From contig NZ_PYOM01000012.1 in the NCBI RefSeq assembly GCF_003026365.1, positions 121,629 through 185,628 of the forward strand: DNA of 64,000 bases, given 5' to 3'. How positions within the stretch are numbered: the first letter of the stretch is position 1; each line of letters opens with the position of its first letter. Position numbers and translations under genes: made by a program. This document shows positions 56,441-64,000 of the stretch, one piece after another. This stretch comes from Photobacterium angustum (GTDB lineage Bacteria; Pseudomonadota; Gammaproteobacteria; Enterobacterales; Vibrionaceae). Below the pieces are notes generated by a model. It ran no database searches, was not told where the DNA came from, and saw only the letters and a program-made list of their open reading frames with translations.

Positions 56441-57493
56441 TTAAAGTTGAAGCTCCTCATCCAACACTTCTAGTCGAGAGGCATAGTCTTTTATTTCATG
56501 CTCTAAGAGCAATGGGTTGATCACATTGCTATAATTGAAACAAATCTGACCGTCTGTATCCCTAATAATCCTAGCGATGGTTCTTTTGTTAGGAAGACCA
56601 TGCCTCGAGCCATTGGTCGAAATTACGTAACGAGATGACTGGAGTAAGGAAAGAAACTCAGAACTAGTATTGTATTGGCTACCATGATGTGAAATTTTCA
56701 CAAGGTCAAGATGAAGCTTATTTGTCTCATCAAAGCCTAATTTTTTAAGATTATCCAATACTACTGGGTCATGAGCGTCTCCAAGAAAGAGCATTTTTTT
56801 ATTATCAACTTCCAACAAAAAAGCGATTGAACTTCCATTGTAAACGGATGAGTCTGACTCAAATTCGTCTACTGACCAAATTTCTTCTAGAGAGAGAGCA
56901 TAATCATTGTCGTGAGCAGCTGTAGCACCTGACTCAACTTCAGAAGGCCATTTATGTAATAACCGCTCTAACTGACTTCGCTCAGGAGATAGAACTTTTA
57001 ATGTGAACGGGCCAACAGTATGGACTTGTCCAGCTAATACAAGAGGTGAACGATTACATCCTATTTCACAAAGTAGTGTTTCAAGCTCTTTTCCCTGACG
57101 AACACTTGTTTTTGGAGAATCGTCGGTCAATAGAACATTATTCTCTTGTATCTCAGCAACACCAAAATGTTGTGTAATCAAACGAGATGAGTTAAACCAG
57201 ATAGACTTGACGAGGTCACATAAGTAACCAGGTGTTTCAAAAGCTTTTATCAAACCATGAATATGGTCGTCATCAATATGAGTCAATACTACAAGGTCGA
57301 TATTCTGTCCTTTGCTTTTGAGGTCATCTAGAACTCTACAAAGTGCTCCTTTGTAGCGTTGCCTCGCTCCATACTTAAAAGTCGTTGATGTCCCCCCGTC
57401 AATTAAAATATTGGTAGTAGCTGAAGCCCCCTCATAACTGACTAAAATACAATCGCCATGATTTGCTTCCAGAACTCTTACAGATACAGCCAT
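56441..57493 (-). CDS. MBL-fold hydrolase (ComEC/Rec2-like) of the defence operon
   Basis: A 350-residue metallo-beta-lactamase-fold protein without a signal peptide. Motifs are ANHGDCILVSY, LIDGGTSTTF, the metal site LTHIDDDHIHGL (His72, Asp76, His77), FLGDAHDP and KISHHGSQYN. This is the ComEC C-terminal type, which usually acts on DNA or nucleotides. It is the first gene of the four-gene operon. The preceding 1.1 kb should carry the promoter. Together with the protease it forms a known effector pair. Confidence 0.92.
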   Translation of the reverse strand: MAVSVRVLEANHGDCILVSYEGASATTNILIDGGTSTTFKYGARQRYKGALCRVLDDLKSKGQNIDLVVLTHIDDDHIHGLIKAFETPGYLCDLVKSIWFNSSRLITQHFGVAEIQENNVLLTDDSPKTSVRQGKELETLLCEIGCNRSPLVLAGQVHTVGPFTLKVLSPERSQLERLLHKWPSEVESGATAAHDNDYALSLEEIWSVDEFESDSSVYNGSSIAFLLEVDNKKMLFLGDAHDPVVLDNLKKLGFDETNKLHLDLVKISHHGSQYNTSSEFLSLLQSSRYVISTNGSRHGLPNKRTIARIIRDTDGQICFNYSNVINPLLLEHEIKDYASRLEVLDEELQL

Positions 57494-58627
57494 AAATACC
57501 TTTTACGTTAATTAACTAAAATTACAGAAGAGCCAAACTGGTTATTCACCTGGTAACTCAGATAGTTTTAGGGATTGACTAGAGCAACACATAATCTAAA
57601 GGTCTACCTTATTTCTGTCCTATTTCGAATCATATCCAGAATAAGCAGATAAATAGCGTTAATTTATCACTCTTTCATAGTTCAACATCGCCAAAAATAA
57701 GAGAAGGTAACTAGGTTAAAGAAATGAATTTGTTTACCAAGGATACTGAGAGCTAACAGGCTATCAGTCACTCGTGCTAGAAGAATATGGTTCTGTCCTC
57801 ACACCGGTCACATGTGTCTAAATTATCATCCTCTAATTGCATATATAGTATTGTTTTGTTGAAAACATTTACATTAACAAATGCGTTTCCGCTCGGGCAT
57901 AAATCACAATTTAGTAAATATCGGAGCGTGTACTTTGGAATTAAAGTTTGTATTTTAGAAATATTTTTCTGAGCAACCTTTTACCTGCTGCAAAAATTCT
58001 CATTGCTCCTCTATCAAACATAAACTTATTAACCAGCATTCTTGCTATTTAAAGTGAAGATGACTAATAATCTAGGCAAATATACTCTTTTTTTCATATA
58101 AAGTCACGATTGCAGTAACACTTTGTTACCTTAGTAAAAATCCATGGCAAAACGTAATAATTGCTCTGTAAATAAAAAAGGCTAGCAGTATAAATAGGAC
58201 TAATGCAAAAACACGTTAATACGATATGAATGAGTATTTGATCTAACATGTTTGGGGCATCAAAGATGCATTAACAGATTGGACTGACATTCTTTCCTTA
58301 ATTTGTGGTAGAAATATTACTTCAACCGTTTTGTGGCAATAACGAGTTAACAAGACAAGCTAACTCGTATTTCATGTACGTTTGGTAACAGCAACTATCA
58401 ATTTGGGGAACACACATCAACGCAAAAACATGTGTGTTTAGCTTTTAACTTAGACTGACACTTATGTCAGAACAGTCGCAAATTAATAGCAGTATTTTTC
58501 TTTTCACTTCCCTAAACAATCCATTTAAAGAGGTTCGATTCTTTTTAAAGTTTCAATATGTTTCTTGGTATTGACCGATCTTAAATTTGGTCTTGTTTAG
58601 GTAGGTTCTGATCTTTGACTGGTATGC
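57494..58627. other. 1.13-kb gap between the defence operon and the recombinase module
   Basis: No gene with a credible start; a 61-codon frame (57787-57972) is probably random. It holds an AACACACAT / ATGTGTGTT hairpin (58409-58438) and TGACA / TGTCA (58456-58469). It could hold a promoter, a small RNA or decayed cargo. Confidence 0.5.
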
Positions 58628-59065
58628 TTACTCGCCAATTTTTCGCCCCTTCTTTAGTGTTGCTTTATAGGACTTGTTAACATCCATTAAAGTCTCCATA
58701 AGCAATGGGTTATTCTTAGCTGCCTTATTAAGCTCAACAAAAAAGCCCTGGAGGTTATTAAACCTCTCACTCATCCCTTCAAGTTCAAGTTTTAACTTTG
58801 TATTTTCTTTCAATAAATCAACTTCTTTGAATGAAATATCGTGTACTTGCTCTAAAACTTGCCCGACCCCTTTTAGGCGATGTTTAGCAGCCACATAACT
58901 ATCTTTTATCGAAGGGTATGTATTTAATGATTGCCTTGATATTTCAACATTTAAATCAGACTTAATTTTGTCTATTAGACGTTGCCACGTAAGCTTGCCT
59001 CGCCACGAATCTAATAAACGTTCGATTTTACGCACCTGTGGGCTTGTTAGTTTTAATAATGCCAT
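58628..59065 (-). CDS. Small coiled-coil partner of the recombinase module (TnpC-like)
   Basis: A 145-residue protein. The N-terminal helix-rich region is SPQVRKIERLLDSWRGKLTW, a basic RQSLNTYPSIKDSYVAAKHR segment follows, and a coiled coil spans about 75-115. This is the shape of TnpC of Tn554 and of DUF6262-like proteins, which help tyrosine recombinases. It starts 12 bases after the stop of the third recombinase. Probably a DNA-binding accessory protein. Confidence 0.7.
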   Translation of the reverse strand: MALLKLTSPQVRKIERLLDSWRGKLTWQRLIDKIKSDLNVEISRQSLNTYPSIKDSYVAAKHRLKGVGQVLEQVHDISFKEVDLLKENTKLKLELEGMSERFNNLQGFFVELNKAAKNNPLLMETLMDVNKSYKATLKKGRKIGE

Positions 59066-59077
59066 ACCAAATAACCT

Positions 59078-61318
59078 CTACAGGAAGTTTAAGAAATCTA
59101 GTCCGTCATCGGTTTCTTTAGAGTCGACATCGCAGTTAGGATCTACCGTTAATGCTTCAGTACCCGCTTTAATATCTTCTTCCATGTTCGCCAGTTGTAA
59201 TTTTCTAATCGAAATTTTTTGAGTCTTCAAATCAGCAATACGAATTTCTTGCTTGCGGATAATGACTCGAATAACCGAGCCTTTAGGGATAGTTTCATCT
59301 TCCATAACATTAATTAGTTCATTTAGAACAAAGGTATTTTTGCTATGAACTTTATACCAGTTTTTTGCGTGTTCATTAGGAGCTTTTGCTTTTCTAAATT
59401 GCTCCAGTCGTTTTGTTTGTACTTCGCAGTCTTTTTTCAAGAAATCTATCGACTCTTTATCATGCGCTATATGACAAGACTGTTCACAGAAGATGCATTG
59501 GCCTATAAAGTCATTTAGGTATTCACACGGTTCATACATAAGATTCTGGATACAAAAACCCGTGGCTGTCTCCGTCGCTACACCACCTTTGCCCTTCATC
59601 TCTGAATATTCCTTCATTGAAGAGACATTAATATTACTTTCAGCCTGCTCTTCGTAGGATTTTTTGTTTGGCATTCGAGCTAAGGTATCTTGGTCACTCT
59701 CATGCAGATACCATTCAATATGACGGGTATCCGCTCGACCACTAAATGCGTTCATAATAGGGTCAGAAATGCCGTTGCGATTACCGTAATCGTTAAGGTA
59801 ATGCCGTAATTGATTGGGAGTAATACTTAATTCTTTAGGGTAAGAGTGATACGCCCAAAAATTCTTTAAGAGCTGAATAAAATCAGATGAAAGCTCTGAA
59901 CCATTTCGAAGAATAACGCTGCTCTTTCCTTGCCCATAAGCCCCCCAAGTACGAGGTAAAACCCAAACCGCACTTTCTAAAGGTATCTTGTTCGTAGCAT
60001 TAGTTGATATTGGAAAAGACGGGAAAACTGCCATTAAAAGGTTATATATATGTTGCTGGAATGTTTTTACATCACCATAAAAAGGGAGTGGCATACCTCC
60101 TTTTATGCAAATTCCATAATCTTCATGTACTGTCTTAAGTCCTAATAATTCCAATAATTCATTTTTAGGCTTAGATTGGCCCGCTCCAATACAGATTTTT
60201 GTGTCCAATTCAAATTCGGTTGCACTGCGATATGAAAATTTAAATGCATTTCCAGTACCAATTTTTCCAGGTATGATTGTTCTGATGGTTTTCCCTATTA
60301 GCCCTATTAAATACGCCAATTGGATAATGGATATCGGTTTATTTTGATTCAAGCCTGACGCTGCAATGCGCACCTTTTGTGCTTTAGTCGGTTTGATAAA
60401 TAATTGATTGATGGTTAATGATTGGTCTTGCCAAAATCTGGCCAAAATTCGATAAGGTTGAGTATAAAGTTCAAAGAAATCTAATGCCCTTTGTACGTAA
60501 GGTGCCATCTGCTCAAGGACGTGCTTAAGGTTATCATCATACCCCTTACTGCCATGCCAAAATAATGCGTGCTGATTTTTGCCGTTGTGTTCTGTAATTT
60601 GAACATTTTGCCTCATCATTGTTGGTATTTCTGCAACAGCACGCTTAGGCGCAGACATTGCTATCGCATACACCGCCAGCAAGATACGTTCATCTTGGTT
60701 AGTGTTGATATCTGTGTCCCATTCTTTCTTATCTTCCGGGAAAGCTTTGGCAAAATGAGCACTCAGTATTTTTAAAGATATATCGGCTGGGAGTTTCTTT
60801 TTAGCCCTTTCATCAGCATCGCGAACCGCTTTACCTTTGGCTTTATTAACCGCCAAATGCATACAAAAGCCATTACTTACAAGATACTTGATAAACTGAT
60901 TAAGCTTTTTTTGCGAATCAATTGATAAACCAGCATGATGCTTATCGAACTTTGATTGCGTGATATCATGAAAATCACACCCGATAGCGTCTAAAAACAC
61001 ACAGGCCTGCTTAAAGTAATTGTTTCTATTTAATGCTCCTAAGTTGATACAAACATCATTAGTAAATAAGGCAATGACCCTTTTATTATATTCAGATAAT
61101 GCGAATTCCTTTTTAAATGACGATTCATATATCCTAGCTTTCCCATACTTAGTTTCACTGAAAATGACAAATGCCTTCGTCTTACCAGTGTCAGTTATAA
61201 AATTTAGTATGTCGTCCGCGCCATCAGTTAAAGGTGCACCATTCTTATTGGATAAACGCTCATCCCAATTCGCCTCACTGTAAGCTTTATTCATTGCGGT
61301 TAAATATTTATTTACCAT
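59078..61318 (-). CDS. Large tyrosine-recombinase-like protein (third of the module)
   Basis: A 746-residue protein. The C-terminal half carries a recombinase-like box TPNQLRHYLNDYGNR (about residue 500) followed by FSGRADTRHIEWYLHES, where Tyr is the probable nucleophile. A Cys-rich segment GQCIFCEQSCH (about 606) and a helical end with an acidic tail follow. The N-terminal half has no known domain to my eye. Similar large partners occur in multi-recombinase elements. The gene overlaps the second recombinase by 11 bases. Confidence 0.8.
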   Translation of the reverse strand: MVNKYLTAMNKAYSEANWDERLSNKNGAPLTDGADDILNFITDTGKTKAFVIFSETKYGKARIYESSFKKEFALSEYNKRVIALFTNDVCINLGALNRNNYFKQACVFLDAIGCDFHDITQSKFDKHHAGLSIDSQKKLNQFIKYLVSNGFCMHLAVNKAKGKAVRDADERAKKKLPADISLKILSAHFAKAFPEDKKEWDTDINTNQDERILLAVYAIAMSAPKRAVAEIPTMMRQNVQITEHNGKNQHALFWHGSKGYDDNLKHVLEQMAPYVQRALDFFELYTQPYRILARFWQDQSLTINQLFIKPTKAQKVRIAASGLNQNKPISIIQLAYLIGLIGKTIRTIIPGKIGTGNAFKFSYRSATEFELDTKICIGAGQSKPKNELLELLGLKTVHEDYGICIKGGMPLPFYGDVKTFQQHIYNLLMAVFPSFPISTNATNKIPLESAVWVLPRTWGAYGQGKSSVILRNGSELSSDFIQLLKNFWAYHSYPKELSITPNQLRHYLNDYGNRNGISDPIMNAFSGRADTRHIEWYLHESDQDTLARMPNKKSYEEQAESNINVSSMKEYSEMKGKGGVATETATGFCIQNLMYEPCEYLNDFIGQCIFCEQSCHIAHDKESIDFLKKDCEVQTKRLEQFRKAKAPNEHAKNWYKVHSKNTFVLNELINVMEDETIPKGSVIRVIIRKQEIRIADLKTQKISIRKLQLANMEEDIKAGTEALTVDPNCDVDSKETDDGLDFLNFL

Positions 61319-63017
61319 GTGAAAGCTCCTTTAGTTCATCGCATTTTTTGATGGTCACTTGAATATAAGCAATAACCTCAATGATTTTTTGAAGCGCTCT
61401 ATCGCTTGCTCCTGCTTTTTTATTGGCACTGTATTTTAGGTTAGCTTTATCTAATTGAGATTGGTGATCTGCGTCAGCAAGAGGTCTAAAGTTTCGGCAA
61501 GGGTAACATCCTAAAGGCACTGGTAATTTGGACTTACAACCTTCGCACCGCATCTTATCCTCCATGACCCCGAATTCATCACCAAATTCATTAAAGGCTA
61601 TAAAGTCATCATCTTGGACAACCTCTTGAATCGTTAATTGTCCAAAACGATTAAGGATTTCATTGTTGGAGAAGGCTTTGTTTATTTGCTCTCTTGCTTG
61701 TGGTGCCAGCGAAACGTAACGTTGAGCGGCAATGTCCGTGATACCTGCCATCGCTGCCATTAACCCACTGGGTACACCTTCGACAGCCAAATTGGTCTGA
61801 ACGGTGTGACGAAAGCGATTGTTACCGACAGTCATCTCTTGCGGGTTATCAAACCGCTCTGACTTGAAGTATGGTGAAATTTCTTGTTTTTCAACATTTG
61901 CCATTTCATAACTAAGGTATGCTAAGTGACCCCAGACAGTATTTTTTGAAAGTTGAGAAAAAAGCAATTCTTCACTTAATGGTAAGTGATTTAAATCTAG
62001 CCCCTTCAGCAAGTTAACTGACGGAAACAATGGAAACCGTGTAAATAAGTCCTTTTTCTTAGCTTTGCTTAGCTCCACGCCATGTTCTGACATACTGTTT
62101 ATAAAAATTTTGAAGTTCATCGTCATATAACGAATTAGGGTTTCAGATATATCGGCGTTAATTAAATGAATATCTTTATCCAGCTCGGTACGTGCATCGG
62201 TACCATCCTTGGCTCGATAGGTTTTTAATTTCAATTCGTCATAATCTGCAACAGTATAGTCAGTGACTTTTTCACCAAAGTAATCACCATTCGCCATTCT
62301 GAAATCACACGTTTTAATCATTTCAAGCTGCACAGGACGACGAAGTACGCTCGTTAAGAGGATCATTCCAACACCGCCAGACATGACAGTGCGTTGTCCT
62401 AATTGATTACTACCGCAAAAAAAACCATTAAAATCACATTCATCTACATGTAATGATTTGCACATATGTCGTACCTTGTTGTGCAATTGGCGCAAGCCTT
62501 CAAAATAGCTTTCGAACTCCAGCTTGGTGAGCGCCCCTTTGACAGGATCTAAAATTGCTTTATTGTCACGTTTTAAAGGCCTGAATTTATATATAACTTT
62601 TCTGTAAAACTCTGAAAGATCATTATTTTTAAACTGCTTACGGTGCTTGTAATAGTTTTTAATTAGGCCCGATAGCTGCCCTTTAGTAGACTGAGACAAA
62701 CTGTTAAATGCGCTTTCATAGTCAGAAAAGTTTTCACCATGTAACACAAACAGGAACGATTTCAGAGCATTTTTACTGAGAGCGAAAGTCGAAGCTCCGT
62801 GTGATGTTGCGCGAATAGCCAGACAATCCAACAATTCAAATTTAATACTGTTAGATAAATCAGCATTATGCATGAAAGAGATGTCGATATTTTGGTAAGC
62901 ACTTTTTACAGCAAGGGTCCAATATGAATCCGTAGGAGTGAAACGAAACATTTTGTCTTTAGCTTGCATTGGTTCGTTAAGTGCTTTCGGATAATGATGA
63001 ATTTGTACCTTTGCCAT
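61308..63017 (-). CDS. Tyrosine-recombinase-like protein (second of the module) with zinc-finger end
   Basis: A 569-residue protein with a helical N-terminal half and a catalytic-like domain at about 240-450. Arg is in RRPVQLEMIK, and the NRFRHTVQTN box has Asn in place of the usual first His. Tyr is in AAQRYVSLAP. The C-terminal CEGC...CYPCRNF cluster (about 488-506) resembles the zinc finger of Tn554 TnpB. It overlaps the first recombinase gene by one base (TAATG) and the third by 11 bases. Confidence 0.85.
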   Translation of the reverse strand: MAKVQIHHYPKALNEPMQAKDKMFRFTPTDSYWTLAVKSAYQNIDISFMHNADLSNSIKFELLDCLAIRATSHGASTFALSKNALKSFLFVLHGENFSDYESAFNSLSQSTKGQLSGLIKNYYKHRKQFKNNDLSEFYRKVIYKFRPLKRDNKAILDPVKGALTKLEFESYFEGLRQLHNKVRHMCKSLHVDECDFNGFFCGSNQLGQRTVMSGGVGMILLTSVLRRPVQLEMIKTCDFRMANGDYFGEKVTDYTVADYDELKLKTYRAKDGTDARTELDKDIHLINADISETLIRYMTMNFKIFINSMSEHGVELSKAKKKDLFTRFPLFPSVNLLKGLDLNHLPLSEELLFSQLSKNTVWGHLAYLSYEMANVEKQEISPYFKSERFDNPQEMTVGNNRFRHTVQTNLAVEGVPSGLMAAMAGITDIAAQRYVSLAPQAREQINKAFSNNEILNRFGQLTIQEVVQDDDFIAFNEFGDEFGVMEDKMRCEGCKSKLPVPLGCYPCRNFRPLADADHQSQLDKANLKYSANKKAGASDRALQKIIEVIAYIQVTIKKCDELKELSHGK

Positions 63018-64000
63018 TAGCCAATTCTCCGTTGCATTTTCTGCTTGTGCTCTCGAACTTTTTCCAGCAGTGCTCGCTCGTTATAGACATCTTCCATCTT
63101 GCTGTCTCTGCTCCATGTCATTTGCCTTTTCCTTAGCTGAGCTGTTTCAACTTGATCAAGACCAGCCTCTTTACAGGTTTTAGTGAACTCATAATTCCAG
63201 TGATAACGAACCTTATGCGGTGTTATATCAACACCTAATGCTGAAGATAGTTGCATGAAAATTCGATTAAATGAGGAAATGGATAAAGGTTGACCGACAG
63301 TACTTCCTTTCGAAGATACGAAGACAAAGTCATGTTTTTTAAAAACATTGCCAAACGAACCATCTCCCTTGCTTCTCGCGATCCCTTTTTCGACAAACTG
63401 ATAGCGATGATTAACGATAAAATCATCTAAAATATCGAAATCTTTTCGCTCTATATAAACTGCTTTTCCCGCCGTTTTCTGTGAAGGTCGGTACTTCCTT
63501 GTATCTTCATAGTTTTCTCTTTGAGCTATCAGCAATCGTTCTATGCCATCACCACGGACATCTCCAATCTTAAGAGCGAGCAATGCGCCCTTTCGCAATC
63601 CGGTACCAAATAAAACGTCAATAATGGCTTTGTTTCTCGCTTGGACGCTGGGCTTGAATGGATTGTATTTGTGGCCTATCTGAATAACCTCATTCAACTT
63701 ATCCAGTATTTCTTCACTGAACATCTGCTCATCGATATCTACTGGCTCAACATCTTTATTGCCTTTATATTTCTTAATTTCTCTAGAAAGAAAACTTGTT
63801 GTATCTATCTTCCGCCCCTCTACTTCGTTTGAAGGCGCTACTCCGTGAATCACTGTAGACAAATACTCGATAAACTCCCTAAAAGAGCGAAGCCTCTTTC
63901 GAATCGTGTTGTATTTAACGCTTTGTTCTCTAAAAGTAGATTTGGCTGCGTGCGGAGATATTATGGATTTTTGAGTAATACTGACAATGGATTCACTTTC
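63017..64000 (-). CDS. Tyrosine recombinase (first of the module), cut by the window edge
   Basis: The frame is open to base 64000 and its start lies outside; 327 codons plus stop are visible. The N-terminal visible part (SFREFIEYLSTV) fits a core-binding domain. The catalytic domain has LRKGALLALKIGDV (Arg), PHKVRYHW (His, Arg), and RQMTWSRDSKMEDVYNERAL with Trp in the third-His place and Tyr as the nucleophile. It is the TnpA-like lead enzyme. The gene reads leftward into the module, so the element end should lie just right of the window. Confidence 0.9.
   Translation of the reverse strand, partial: ESESIVSITQKSIISPHAAKSTFREQSVKYNTIRKRLRSFREFIEYLSTVIHGVAPSNEVEGRKIDTTSFLSREIKKYKGNKDVEPVDIDEQMFSEEILDKLNEVIQIGHKYNPFKPSVQARNKAIIDVLFGTGLRKGALLALKIGDVRGDGIERLLIAQRENYEDTRKYRPSQKTAGKAVYIERKDFDILDDFIVNHRYQFVEKGIARSKGDGSFGNVFKKHDFVFVSSKGSTVGQPLSISSFNRIFMQLSSALGVDITPHKVRYHWNYEFTKTCKEAGLDQVETAQLRKRQMTWSRDSKMEDVYNERALLEKVREHKQKMQRRIG

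Larger units (their letters stand above)
48189..64000 (-). mobile_element. Defence island carried by a multi-recombinase element (right end outside the window)
   Basis: All main genes from 48716 to 64000 are on the minus strand. The order, read leftward, is three tyrosine recombinases and a TnpC-like partner, a 1.1-kb gap, the MBL-protease-middle component-ATPase operon, a broken endonuclease gene and a DUF262-DUF1524 gene. The layout matches Tn554-type elements (recombinases at one end, cargo behind them) and may belong to the Gamma-Mobile-Trio islands described in Vibrio. The left end is placed in the 48189-48715 gap by inference only. Confidence 0.6.

Noticed and set aside
57787..57972. 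61-codon frame in the 1.1-kb gap
   Set aside because: No ribosome site and no recognisable protein features; likely chance.
1..64000. CRISPR arrays, tRNA, rRNA, insertion sequences
   Set aside because: No repeat-spacer arrays, no cloverleaf or rRNA signature, and no transposase gene or IS ends were recognised by eye.

Overview
The window looks like a chromosomal stretch from a member of the Vibrionaceae, most likely a Photobacterium-type marine bacterium. The DNA is AT-rich, and many genes belong to families typical of that group (YciH, YceB-like lipoprotein, TrhO, DinI, NfrA/NfrB, an RpoS-like sigma factor, HipBA). The genus is an inference from gene content and base composition. No rRNA, tRNA or CRISPR array was recognised.

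Region 1 (1-12 kb) holds ordinary accessory and housekeeping genes: a secreted aspartic-protease-like protein, a HAD phosphatase, YciH, a secreted choloylglycine/penicillin V acylase, a two-CxxCH (haem-type) lipoprotein, a POT peptide transporter, a patatin-like lipase, cyclopropane fatty acid synthase, class I fructose-bisphosphate aldolase and a photolyase/cryptochrome. Region 2 (12.6-21 kb) contains a histidine-rich NlpC/P60 hydrolase and then a tight wecB-nfrB-nfrA-ybcH-like operon. This matches the c-di-GMP-controlled ManNAc exopolysaccharide (phage N4 receptor) pathway of E. coli, with its own epimerase gene. Region 3 (21-25 kb) is gene-poor and carries a duplicated small zinc-ribbon membrane gene whose second copy is broken by one stop codon.

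Region 4 (25-48 kb) is a mosaic of small operons. It includes DUF2971, a LysR regulator divergent from grxB-nemA, a hipBA toxin-antitoxin with four evenly spaced operators, an outer-membrane barrel, TrhO, several lipoproteins, a LepB outside its usual context, an oxidoreductase, AraC, PEBP, a DinI gene under apparent LexA boxes, a cupin, a GIN-domain protein, a solitary tyrosine recombinase, MntH, an RpoS-like sigma factor and a DUF1439 lipoprotein.

Region 5 (about 48.2-64 kb, open at the right edge) is a defence-type mobile island. At its right end is a recombinase module: three tyrosine-recombinase-like proteins plus a small coiled-coil protein. This resembles the Tn554-like/multi-recombinase elements and possibly the Gamma-Mobile-Trio islands. 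Inward of it lies cargo on the same strand. The key cargo is a four-gene overlapping operon: an MBL-fold hydrolase, a trypsin-like protease, an ABC-3C-type middle component, and a long zinc-hook SMC/Rad50-like ATPase. Next to it is a fused DUF262-DUF1524 (GmrSD-like) restriction protein and the wreck of a secreted endonuclease I gene. The MBL + trypsin pair is known as an effector pair in other anti-phage systems. Its coupling here to a Rad50-like ATPase is the best candidate in the window for an under-described immune system.
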